From: Streptomyces sp. McG3
GTDB lineage: Bacteria; Actinomycetota; Actinomycetes; Streptomycetales; Streptomycetaceae
Reading direction: 5' to 3'
Assembly (NCBI RefSeq): GCF_018619185.1
Contig: NZ_JAAXYC010000032.1
Coordinates: 1 to 43,006, forward strand
Length of the DNA: 43,006 nucleotides
Shown: piece after piece, positions 36,276-43,006 of the stretch
How the letters are laid out: every line of letters starts with the position of its first letter
Numbering within the stretch: position 1 is the first letter of the stretch
Position numbers and translations under genes: made by a program
The notes under the pieces: generated by a model
Databases searched by the model: none
What the model was told of the DNA's origin: nothing
Seen by the model: the letters and a program-made list of their open reading frames with translations, nothing else

Positions 36276-37412
36276 TCAGCGTGTGCCGACCGCGGCCCGC
36301 ACCGCCCGCCGCGCCATGGCGCAGTCGTCGTGCAGCCTCCGCAGCAGCAGCCGCTGCTCCTCGCCCGAGGAGAGCGCGCCGGGCCGGTCGGCCCCCGCAC
36401 CCGCCGCGGGCGCCTCGCGCATGGTGCGCTGGACCGCCGTCTCGTAGTTGCGGATCTCGCGGGTCAGCACCAGCATCAGGTTCACCAGGAACGCGTCCCG
36501 CGCGGCCGGTCCCCTGGCCTGGGCCAGCTGGCTGATCTGGCGTCGCGCCACCGGGGCGTCGCCCAGCACCGCCCACAGCGTCGCCAGGTCGTACCCCGGG
36601 AGATACCAGCCGGCGTGCTCCCAGTCGACGAGCACCGGCCCGGTCGGCGACAGCAGGATGTTGGAGAGCAGGGCGTCCCCGTGGCAGAACTGCCCCATGC
36701 CCTGCTTGCCGCCCGCGTGGGCCAGACCGTGCAGCAGCTTCTGCAGGTCGCCGAGGTCACGGTCGGTGAACAGACCGAGCTCGTGGTAGCGCGCGATCCG
36801 CGACGCGTAGTCGAGCGGCGCCTCGAACAGTCCGGGCGGCGGCCGCCAGGCGTTCACCCGGGCGATCGCCCCGAGCGCGGCCCGGATGTCGGCCCTCGGC
36901 GGCGCCTCCGCCGGATGCCGGGTGAGGGCGGCGACCCGGCCGGGCATCCGCTCGATCACCAGCGTGCAGTTCTCCGGATCCGCCGCGATCAGCCGGGGCA
37001 CCCGAACCGGGGGGCGGTGCCGGACGAACGCGCGGTATGCCGCTATTTCGTGCCGGAACCGCTCGGTCCACGCCGGCGAGTGGTCCAGTAAACACTTCGC
37101 GACGGCGGTGGCCCGTCCGGTCGTTCCGACGATCAGGACCGAACGGCCGCTGCGGCGCAGCACCTGGACCGGGTTGAACTCGGGGCAGATGCGCTGCACG
37201 GAGGCGATGGCCATCCTTACCTGCGCGCCCTGGGGCCCGGACAGGTCGATCCTTCCGCTGAGCGGTCCGGCGCCCGGTCCCGCGGCCCGTCGGGCCCGGC
37301 CCGGACCCTGAGCCGGTGCGCCGGCGTGAGGAGCGAGATAGGGCCCGCCGCCCGCGCCCATCGGGCGGAGCGGACGGGGCGGGGCGGACACGGAGGACGA
37401 TGCTGTGTACAT
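36276..37412 (-). CDS. Aminoglycoside phosphotransferase-fold (APH/choline kinase-like) protein
   Basis: Read from ATG 37412 ([14 protein letters not shown]), the protein has 378 residues. A disordered Pro/Gly/Ala-rich N-terminal region of about 65 residues precedes a kinase-like fold. The conserved part has AKCLLDH (ATP-binding Lys), a catalytic loop [13 protein letters not shown] and the metal-binding DWEHAGW. This matches APH/choline kinase-like enzymes; whether it modifies an antibiotic or a metabolite is unknown. It is divergent from nsdA across 198 bp. An in-frame extension to 37589 is improbable because it would overlap the nsdA promoter. Confidence 0.87.
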   Translation of the reverse strand: MYTASSSVSAPPRPLRPMGAGGGPYLAPHAGAPAQGPGRARRAAGPGAGPLSGRIDLSGPQGAQVRMAIASVQRICPEFNPVQVLRRSGRSVLIVGTTGRATAVAKCLLDHSPAWTERFRHEIAAYRAFVRHRPPVRVPRLIAADPENCTLVIERMPGRVAALTRHPAEAPPRADIRAALGAIARVNAWRPPPGLFEAPLDYASRIARYHELGLFTDRDLGDLQKLLHGLAHAGGKQGMGQFCHGDALLSNILLSPTGPVLVDWEHAGWYLPGYDLATLWAVLGDAPVARRQISQLAQARGPAARDAFLVNLMLVLTREIRNYETAVQRTMREAPAAGAGADRPGALSSGEEQRLLLRRLHDDCAMARRAVRAAVGTR

Positions 37413-37610
37413 GGGCGAGACAGATCCCTTCGTGCGCCGACAAGGTACGTGCGCCAACCCGGCCGACGGCCGTTCGGCACCCTGGGGAGTACCTAGGGCT
37501 GCCGGGCGGGGTGGCGCTTTCCTACCTGACACCGGAGCGCGGGTGGCAGACCATCTGGCGGACCCTGGCGAACCCTGGCGAATAGTCACAGCGCATCTGA
37601 CAGGGGGTTA

Positions 37611-39134
37611 GTGTCAAGTCAGCCGAGAACCTGGGGGCTTGAAGTGACCGGAGAACCCAACACCCGCCTTTCTGACCTGTTCGGCCTGGCCGGCTGGTCC
37701 AAGGGCGAACTCGCGAGAATGGTGAACCGGCAGGCGGCGGCCATGGGCCACCCGCAGCTGGCCACCGACACCTCGCGTGTCAGGCGCTGGATCGACATGG
37801 GGGAGTCCCCCCGTGATCCCGTGCCCGAAGTGCTGGCGGCCCTGTTCACCGAGCGGCTCGGCCGTGTCGTGACCATCGAGGACCTCGGGTTCGGCCGACG
37901 CGGGCGTGTGGGGAAGCGGCGTGACTCCGGGACGGAACACCATCCCGATCAATTGCCGTGGGCGCCCGAACGGACGGCAGCGGTCCTCACCGAATTCACG
38001 GGAATGGACCTCATGCTCAACCGTCGCGGCTTGGTGGGTGCGGGCGCCGCGCTCGCCGCCGGCTCAACCATCGCCGGCCCCATGTACGACTGGCTGCACA
38101 CCGACCCCGCTCCGGCGGCCGATGCGCCACGGACCAACGATCCCCTGCACGCCGATCCCGCCGGTTTCGACCGGTACGAGGCCGCACCGGTCGGCTCCGA
38201 GGAGATCGAGGCCCTGGAGCATTCGGTCGAGGTGTTCCGTGCCTGGGACGCGTCCCGGGGCGGCGGACTCCAGCGCAAGGCGGTCGTGGGCCAGCTCAAC
38301 GAGGTGGGCGGCATGCTCGCCTACCGCCACCCCGACCATCTCCAGCGCCGCCTGTGGGGCGTCGCCGCCAACCTCGCCGTCCTGGCGGGCTGGATGTCCC
38401 ACGACGTCGGCCTCGAACCCACCGCCCAGAAGTACTTCGTCATCGCCGCCCACGCGGCCCGCGAGGGCGGCGACCGGCCGCGTGCCGGAGAAGCGCTCTC
38501 CCGGGCGGCACGCCAGATGGTGCACCTGGGCCGCCCCGACGACGCGCTCGACCTGATGAAGCTCGCCAAGTCCGGCTCCGGCGACGAGACCCTGCCCCGT
38601 ACGCAGGCGATGCTGCGCACCATCGAGGCCTGGGCACAGGCGTCGATGGGCCACGGGCAGGCCATGCGGCGCACCCTCGGTGAGGCCGAGGAGCTCTTCA
38701 TCTCGGACAAGAGCGACGTCCCGCAGCCCAGTTGGATGCAGATGTTCGACGAGGCCGATATGCACGGGATGCAGGCGCTCGCCTTCCGTACCCTGGCCGA
38801 GCACGACCGGGGGGCCGCGGTCATCGCCCAGCGTCATGCCAAGCAGGCGCTGGAGCTGCGGGTCAACGGGCGCCAGAGGTCGAAGATCTTCGACTACATC
38901 TCGCTGGCCTCGGCCTGCTTCATCGCCAACGACCCCGAACAGGCCGATCGTTACGCCCGGCTCGCGCTGGTGTCGATGGGGGAGACCTCCTCGCACCGCA
39001 CCTGGGACCGGCTCCGCGAGATGTACCGGCTCACCGGGCAGTTCGCCGGATACACGGGGATCCAGGATCTGCGTGAGGAGATCGAGCTCTCGATGCCGCC
39101 GAGCCAGAAGAAGGCCAAGGGCACGCAGATCTGA
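37611..39134 (+). CDS. nsdA: NsdA-like negative regulator of differentiation and antibiotic production
   Basis: The 507-residue protein starts at GTG 37611 after AGGGGG; an internal GTG near 37645 is an alternative. The N-terminal 90 residues look like a degenerate XRE-type DNA-binding domain (LSDLFGLAGWSKGELARMVNRQ; TSRVRRWIDMGESPRDPVPE). A hydrophobic MLNRRGLVGAGAALAAGSTIAGP stretch follows at about 133-155. Helical TPR-like repeats then fill the rest (AQKYFVIAAHAAREGGDRPRAGEALSRAA; DDALDLMKLAKSG). This is the layout of S. coelicolor NsdA (SCO5582), whose loss increases antibiotic production and sporulation. The role here is inferred from that homology. Confidence 0.88.
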   Translation: MSSQPRTWGLEVTGEPNTRLSDLFGLAGWSKGELARMVNRQAAAMGHPQLATDTSRVRRWIDMGESPRDPVPEVLAALFTERLGRVVTIEDLGFGRRGRVGKRRDSGTEHHPDQLPWAPERTAAVLTEFTGMDLMLNRRGLVGAGAALAAGSTIAGPMYDWLHTDPAPAADAPRTNDPLHADPAGFDRYEAAPVGSEEIEALEHSVEVFRAWDASRGGGLQRKAVVGQLNEVGGMLAYRHPDHLQRRLWGVAANLAVLAGWMSHDVGLEPTAQKYFVIAAHAAREGGDRPRAGEALSRAARQMVHLGRPDDALDLMKLAKSGSGDETLPRTQAMLRTIEAWAQASMGHGQAMRRTLGEAEELFISDKSDVPQPSWMQMFDEADMHGMQALAFRTLAEHDRGAAVIAQRHAKQALELRVNGRQRSKIFDYISLASACFIANDPEQADRYARLALVSMGETSSHRTWDRLREMYRLTGQFAGYTGIQDLREEIELSMPPSQKKAKGTQI

Positions 39135-39185
39135 CCCGGCGGCGCCACTCCGCGCTCCGTCCCGCCCTGATACGTCCGCGCTTCC

Positions 39186-40613
39186 TCATGCCCCGATGCG
39201 GGCGACCAGCACGCACGCGTCGTCCAGGCGCTCGGTCCCGCCGAACTCCTCGACGACGCTCCGTACGCACTCCTGTGCCGTACGGGCGTCCGCGAACCGG
39301 GGGGCGAGGGCGAGCAACGCCTCCGGGCCCGCACCCCGGTCAGCGCGTCGCGTCAGGCCGTCGGTGTGCAGTACGAGCACGTCACCGGGGTGCAGCCGGA
39401 CCTCGTCCTGCTCGAAGACGACGTTGGACGCGGCACCGAGCAGCATGCCGTCCGGCGGGGGCAGGAGCCGTCCCGAACCGTGGCGGAAGAGCAGCGGTGC
39501 GGGGTGTCCGGCCTGCGCCCAGGACAGAACGGAGGAGTCGGGGTCGAAGCGGCAGCACAGGGCGCTGCCCAGCGCGGGCTGTATCGACGTTTCGAGCACC
39601 TGGTTGAGGTGCCCCATCAGCGCGCCCGGCTCGATGCCGGCGACGGCCATGCCGCGCAGCGCTCCCAGCATCATCGCCATCGCGGAGGTGGCGGGGATGC
39701 CGTGCCCGGTGAGGTCGCCGACGGTGAGGAGGGTGCGCCCGTCCGGCAGTTCCATGGCGTCGTACCAGTCGCCGCCGATGAGGTCGCTCGCCTCGGAAGG
39801 GAGGTAGTGCGCGGCGATGTCCAGGGCGCCGGAGCCCCGCGTCGGGAGCCGCAGCGATCCCCGCCACGGAGGGAGGACGGCTTCCTGGAGCTCCACGGCC
39901 ATGCGGTGCTCGGCGCGCTCGATGTGCTCCTCGCGCCGCACCGACGCGCGGTTTCTGCTCACGGCCTGCTCGCTGCGCCGCAGTTCGCTGACGTCCCGCA
40001 GGACCGCCCACATGGAGGCGGTGCAGCCCTCGGCGTCCAGGACCGGTTCGCCCGTCATGTGGAGGGTGCGCGTGCGGCCGTCGGGCCGCACGATGCGGAA
40101 CTCCCCGTCCATCGGCCGGCCGTCGACGAGGCAGCCCGTCACCATGGCGGTCAGCACCGGCTGGTCCTCGGGCAGCAGTACGGACGGCAGGTCGTCGAGG
40201 GAGAGCGGGGCGGACCCGGGCGGCCTGCCGAAGATCTCGTACAGCTCCTCGGACCAGCAGGACTCGTCGGTGAGGAGGTTCCACTCGGCGCTGCCCACCC
40301 GGTTCAGCAGGGAACCGGCACCCGGGTCTCCCGGGACCGCGACCGCCCTGGGGGTGTCGGCGGAGCAGCGGGCCGGCAGACCCGTCCGGAGCTGGCCCAG
40401 GTGCTCGTCGAGGTCGTCCAGGTGCTGCACGGCGAGCTCGCACAAGGCGCGCTGCCAGCGCAGCTGGGGGTCGTCCTCGTCGAACACGACGGCGTCCCGC
40501 CGTACGGCGTCCACGTCCCCGCGCAGCCGGCGCGTCCGGTGGATCAGGGCGTCGACGGCGTCATGCGCGGGAAGCTGTGGTGCGGGGCGGTCCGCGGAGA
40601 GGGGGGACGGCAT
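39186..40613 (-). CDS. PAS-domain SpoIIE-type PP2C phosphatase
   Basis: The 475-residue cytoplasmic protein starts at ATG 40613 after CGGAG. A helical N-terminal part is followed by a PAS domain (about 105-215: WNLLTDESCWSEELYEIFGR; GEFRIVRPDGRTRTLHMTGEPV). A short coiled linker and a SpoIIE-type PP2C domain (about 240-475) come next, with metal-binding Asp residues in GGDWYDAMELPDGRTLLTVGDLTGHG and the LDDACVLVARI end. Such proteins dephosphorylate anti-sigma-factor antagonists in response to a signal sensed by the PAS domain. No partner anti-sigma or antagonist gene is adjacent. Confidence 0.93.
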   Translation of the reverse strand: MPSPLSADRPAPQLPAHDAVDALIHRTRRLRGDVDAVRRDAVVFDEDDPQLRWQRALCELAVQHLDDLDEHLGQLRTGLPARCSADTPRAVAVPGDPGAGSLLNRVGSAEWNLLTDESCWSEELYEIFGRPPGSAPLSLDDLPSVLLPEDQPVLTAMVTGCLVDGRPMDGEFRIVRPDGRTRTLHMTGEPVLDAEGCTASMWAVLRDVSELRRSEQAVSRNRASVRREEHIERAEHRMAVELQEAVLPPWRGSLRLPTRGSGALDIAAHYLPSEASDLIGGDWYDAMELPDGRTLLTVGDLTGHGIPATSAMAMMLGALRGMAVAGIEPGALMGHLNQVLETSIQPALGSALCCRFDPDSSVLSWAQAGHPAPLLFRHGSGRLLPPPDGMLLGAASNVVFEQDEVRLHPGDVLVLHTDGLTRRADRGAGPEALLALAPRFADARTAQECVRSVVEEFGGTERLDDACVLVARIGA

Positions 40614-40897
40614 CTCGTACTCCGATACAGGCGCGGCCTAGCCGGTTCTGAAGGGTGGATCGCTACCGACTGTCGCACAGGCCGCGGCGGCCCGTAAGAG
40701 CTTTGGCAACACTCGACAGGGTCTTGCTTCTGGCATATGCCAGCGGCTCTCCTGGATGATGACCATCCGAACAGGCTTGCGTCTGAAGCGAGTTGACCGT
40801 GAGGTCCGAGGTGTGACCGAGATGTGCGCCGGGTGGAGGTCGCCCTGGTGCGGGAACCGGCCGGCTCTCCGTGTCGGTGTCGCGGGCGTCTATCCGG

Positions 40898-41656
40898 TCA
40901 AGCCGACCGGTCGCCCCTCGCGCCGGCGTCTCCAGATCTCACGGGCAGGCATTCGTCGAGCAGGTCGACGACATCGCGCCAGGCTCGCCGTGCGTGCCGC
41001 GGGTGGTAGCCGACGCCGGGGACCGTGGGGTGGTCGACCGGTGGGTGGTGGAAGGCGTGCAAGGCGCCGCCGTAGACGGTGAGGCGCCAGTCGACGCCCG
41101 CGGCCTGCATCTCGGCGGTGAAGGCGTTCCGTTGCGCGGGCGGCATGATCGGGTCTTCCGACCCGACCCCGGCCCACACCGGGCAGCGAATGTTCGCCGA
41201 CTCGCCCGGTCGGCCCGTGGTGGTCGCGTTGACTGTCCCGATCGCGCGCAGGGGGACACCGTCGCGCCCGAGTTCCAGCCCGACGGCGCCCCCGGTGCCG
41301 TAGCCGACGGCGGCGATCCGGTCGGGGTCGGTCCGCGGTTCGGTGCGCAACACGTCGAGCGCCCCATGGCCGATGCCCCGCATCCGGTCGGGATCGGTGA
41401 GCAGCGGCAGGCAACGGGCCAGCATCTCCTCGGGGTCACCCAGATAGCGCCCGCCGTGAAGATCGAAGGCCAGCGCTACATATCCCCGTTCGGCGAGTGC
41501 GTCGGCCCGGCGGCGCTCGACGTCGCTGAGCCCCATGCCCTCCGGTCCGAGCAGCACCGCGGGCCGGCGGTCGACACCGGCCGGGAGTGCGAGGTGTCCG
41601 ATCATCGTCAAACCGTCGGCCGGATACTCGACCGTACGCGTCGTCACTGTGGTCAT
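40898..41656 (-). CDS. Dienelactone hydrolase-family protein without the usual nucleophile
   Basis: The 252-residue alpha/beta-hydrolase starts at ATG 41656 (MTTVTTRTVEYPADG), though no clear ribosome-binding site precedes it; an in-frame start at 41707 exists. The family pattern is clear: VLLGPEGMGLSDVERRRADALAERGYVALAFDLHG, the acid in GSEDPIMPP and the histidine in ALHAFHHPP. The nucleophile elbow reads AVGYGTGGAVG, with Gly where dienelactone hydrolases have Cys (GYCxGG). Activity may be lost or altered, or this may be a non-catalytic subfamily. It is followed on the same strand, after a 284-bp gap with no gene, by the phosphatase gene. Confidence 0.85.
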   Translation of the reverse strand: MTTVTTRTVEYPADGLTMIGHLALPAGVDRRPAVLLGPEGMGLSDVERRRADALAERGYVALAFDLHGGRYLGDPEEMLARCLPLLTDPDRMRGIGHGALDVLRTEPRTDPDRIAAVGYGTGGAVGLELGRDGVPLRAIGTVNATTTGRPGESANIRCPVWAGVGSEDPIMPPAQRNAFTAEMQAAGVDWRLTVYGGALHAFHHPPVDHPTVPGVGYHPRHARRAWRDVVDLLDECLPVRSGDAGARGDRSA

Positions 41657-41794
41657 GAGGCGGGACTGTAGTGATCGTCGAGCCCGGTCGGGCCGGTGTT
41701 CTGCCACGGGCAGAGCGGTGCGGGTATCCCGCTGGAACGGGGTGCGCGGCGGGCCGGGAATGCCGAACGGGCGGCCCGCGTTACCTCACCAGAA

Positions 41795-41809
41795 CGAAAA
41801 CGAATCCCA
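41795..41809 (+). promoter_or_regulatory. Possible Zur box
   Basis: CGAAAACGAATCCCA fits the Streptomyces Zur consensus TGAAAACGATTTTCA at 11 of 15 positions, with the left half nearly perfect. It lies 45 bases upstream of the cysteine-free bL33 gene, a class of genes usually repressed by Zur when zinc is plentiful. Confidence 0.5.
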
Positions 41810-41853
41810 TTCCCGGTACGGGAGTGGGGTCGGCAGAAGTATCGGAGGCGCCC

Positions 41854-42018
41854 ATGGCGCGCAGCGAGACCAGGCCGGTCGTCACCCTCCGGTCCACCGT
41901 CGGAACGGGCCGGAGTTACGCGACGCGCAAGAACCGCCGTACCAACCCCGACCGGCTGGAGCTACGCAAGTTCGACTCCGCCGCCGGCCGGCACGTCCTG
42001 TTCCGCGAGGTCCGCTGA
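41854..42018 (+). CDS. rpmG: 50S ribosomal protein bL33, zinc-independent paralogue
   Basis: The 54-residue basic protein starts at ATG 41854 after GGAGG. The sequence [20 protein letters not shown] and the [11 protein letters not shown] end are bL33. It has no cysteine, so it is the C-minus form that replaces the zinc-ribbon paralogue on the large ribosomal subunit when zinc is scarce. It lies 64 bp upstream of a cysteine-free bL31 gene and behind a possible Zur box, so the two are probably a zinc-starvation operon. Confidence 0.95.
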   Translation: MARSETRPVVTLRSTVGTGRSYATRKNRRTNPDRLELRKFDSAAGRHVLFREVR

Positions 42019-42082
42019 CCGTCCGGAACAAGTCCGTCCCCCTGTACGTCACCGTTGTCCGCGGTGAGGAAGGAACGCATCC

Positions 42083-42343
42083 ATGAAGTCCCGTATCCAC
42101 CCCGTGTCCCGTCCGGTGGTCTTCCGTGACCGCGCGGCCGACGTCGCCTTCCTGACCCGCTCCACCGCCGACTCCGGCGAGCGCGTGGCATGGGAGGACG
42201 GCAACACCTACCCCGTCATCGACGTGGAGACCTCGTCGGCGAGTCATCCGTTCTACACCGGCGGCCGCCAGGTGCTCGACACGGCGGGCCGCGTCGAACA
42301 GTTCCGGCGCCGCTACGGCACCGGCGAGACGTCCACGAGCTGA
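42083..42343 (+). CDS. rpmE2: 50S ribosomal protein bL31 type B
   Basis: The 86-residue protein starts at ATG 42083 after [29 protein letters not shown] and [11 protein letters not shown] followed by the [10 protein letters not shown] end are diagnostic of bL31 type B. It has no CxxC zinc motif, unlike type A, and so can replace type A when zinc is limiting. It follows the cysteine-free bL33 gene in the same direction. About 223 bp without a recognised gene follow before the convergent DUF1275 gene. Confidence 0.95.
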   Translation: MKSRIHPVSRPVVFRDRAADVAFLTRSTADSGERVAWEDGNTYPVIDVETSSASHPFYTGGRQVLDTAGRVEQFRRRYGTGETSTS

Positions 42344-42566
42344 CGGAGCCGGACCCGACCTGGGGGAAACCCGGAGATCCGTGCCGTGGATCACATCCGT
42401 GGCGGCGGATTCCCGGGAACGGCCCAGGATGGTTTATCGTTCATCTATACGTGGGAGTGAGGGGGGGCTGCGTCCCCGGGCCTCACCTGTAGCCCATGGG
42501 GAACATCGCACCGCCGAAGCCCCGTGGAGCGCTCCGCCGAGAGGCGACCGCCCTTCACACCCGCAC

Positions 42567-43006
42567 TCAAGCCGCCCCGGCTGGATTCCCCCGATCCGGC
42601 CGGGGCTTCCCCTTGCCCGGCCGCGGTCGGTCGCCCCGGCACGGGACCGTCTCCAGCACCAGAGCACCCGAGGCCATCACCACCGCGCCCAACGCGGCAC
42701 CCGGACTCCACCACCGCTCGGCCAGCGCCGCGAGTGTCGCCCCGGCCACCACCGCGGCCAGCCGCCCCAGCACCCAGCCGTCCGCGCCGCGCAGCTCCCG
42801 CGACGCCGCGCGACCCGCGAGCGAGGTCAGCGTCCCGGTGAAATAGTTCGTCGGCGTCACCCGTACGCGGCCCTGGACTCCCATCGCGACCGCCACCAGG
42901 GCCAGCACCCCGAGCCGGTCACCGTACGACGTGACCAGCTCCAGCCCCCACAGCGCGGCCGCCGCCGCCAGCAGGATCACCTCCGCCCCCAGCAGCACCC
43001 CCGGCC
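42567..43006 (-). CDS. DUF1275 (YoaK-family) membrane protein, partial at window edge
   Basis: The gene runs off the right edge; about 146 C-terminal residues are visible. They contain hydrophobic segments (AEVILLAAAAALWGLELV; LGVLALVAVAMGVQGRVRV; LGRLAAVVAGATLAALAERW) and the PTNYFTGTLTSLAG motif. This matches YoaK/DUF1275 proteins, which have about six membrane spans and unknown function. A GTG at 42998 is in frame, but the frame stays open to the edge, so it is probably internal. The C-terminal tail is Arg/Pro-rich. Confidence 0.82.
   Translation of the reverse strand, partial: PGVLLGAEVILLAAAAALWGLELVTSYGDRLGVLALVAVAMGVQGRVRVTPTNYFTGTLTSLAGRAASRELRGADGWVLGRLAAVVAGATLAALAERWWSPGAALGAVVMASGALVLETVPCRGDRPRPGKGKPRPDRGNPAGAA

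Noticed and set aside
40756..41082. Plus-strand small frames near the start of the phosphatase gene
   Set aside because: Arg-rich translations without motifs, partly antisense to the dienelactone-hydrolase-like gene; the 284-bp gap itself shows no gene.
42344..42566. Short frames between bL31 and the DUF1275 gene
   Set aside because: No conserved motif, ribosome-binding site or codon bias supports a gene; only weak inverted repeats were seen.

Overview
The window is very GC-rich, with strong third-position GC, GTG/TTG starts and tightly packed operons. It carries a geosmin synthase, an NsdA homologue and many actinobacterial family members, so it is almost certainly a Streptomyces chromosome fragment. 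Bases 1-19 match the Nextera transposase mosaic end with one mismatch, so the left edge is a contig end with adapter carry-over. The right edge cuts a DUF1275 gene. No rRNA, tRNA, CRISPR array, insertion sequence or phage gene was recognised.

Region 1 (about 0.2-9.4 kb) is a polysaccharide-use locus. A minus-strand operon encodes a sugar-binding lipoprotein, two MalF/MalG-type permeases, an SDR oxidoreductase and a heparinase II/III-family lyase. A LacI repressor gene is divergent, and three ATCGAT-centred sites lie in the shared promoter. An AmiE-like serine hydrolase gene follows. The combination suggests uptake and cleavage of a uronate-containing oligosaccharide.

Region 2 (9.5-30 kb) is an acyl-CoA catabolic island: a nitronate monooxygenase and acyl-CoA ligase pair, an exported penicillin-acylase-type hydrolase, a second acyl-CoA ligase, a polar amino acid ABC transporter, an orphan phenylacetate-CoA ligase divergent from a tandem alpha/beta-hydrolase, and an AraC regulator. 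It ends in a divergent block of FadD19-like ligase versus enoyl-CoA hydratase, double OB-fold protein and two thiolase-fold proteins. That block has the same content and polarity that I recall for the mycobacterial steroid side-chain genes (fadD19 / echA19 and the Rv3521 / ltp4 / ltp3 group). A near-identical 17-bp palindrome (TCTGAC-N5-RTCAGA) lies before the first operon and inside the FadD/EchA divergent promoter, 16 kb apart. This suggests one unidentified regulator controls both. No sterol ring-degradation genes are present, so the substrate is open.

Region 3 (30-43 kb) is more core-like: a conserved hypothetical protein with a perfect terminator, an MFS pump with a TetR regulator, geosmin synthase (geoA), a secreted SLT-domain protein, an aminoglycoside-phosphotransferase-fold protein divergent from nsdA, a PAS/SpoIIE-type phosphatase, a dienelactone-hydrolase-like protein lacking the usual nucleophile, and a cysteine-free bL33/bL31 pair behind a possible Zur box.

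Two apparent gene remnants were seen: an FtsX-like permease C-terminus near 16.4-16.6 kb and a beta-propeller C-terminus near 23.5-23.7 kb. One intact-looking gene, the amino acid-binding lipoprotein, has its signal peptide in frame but no canonical start codon.
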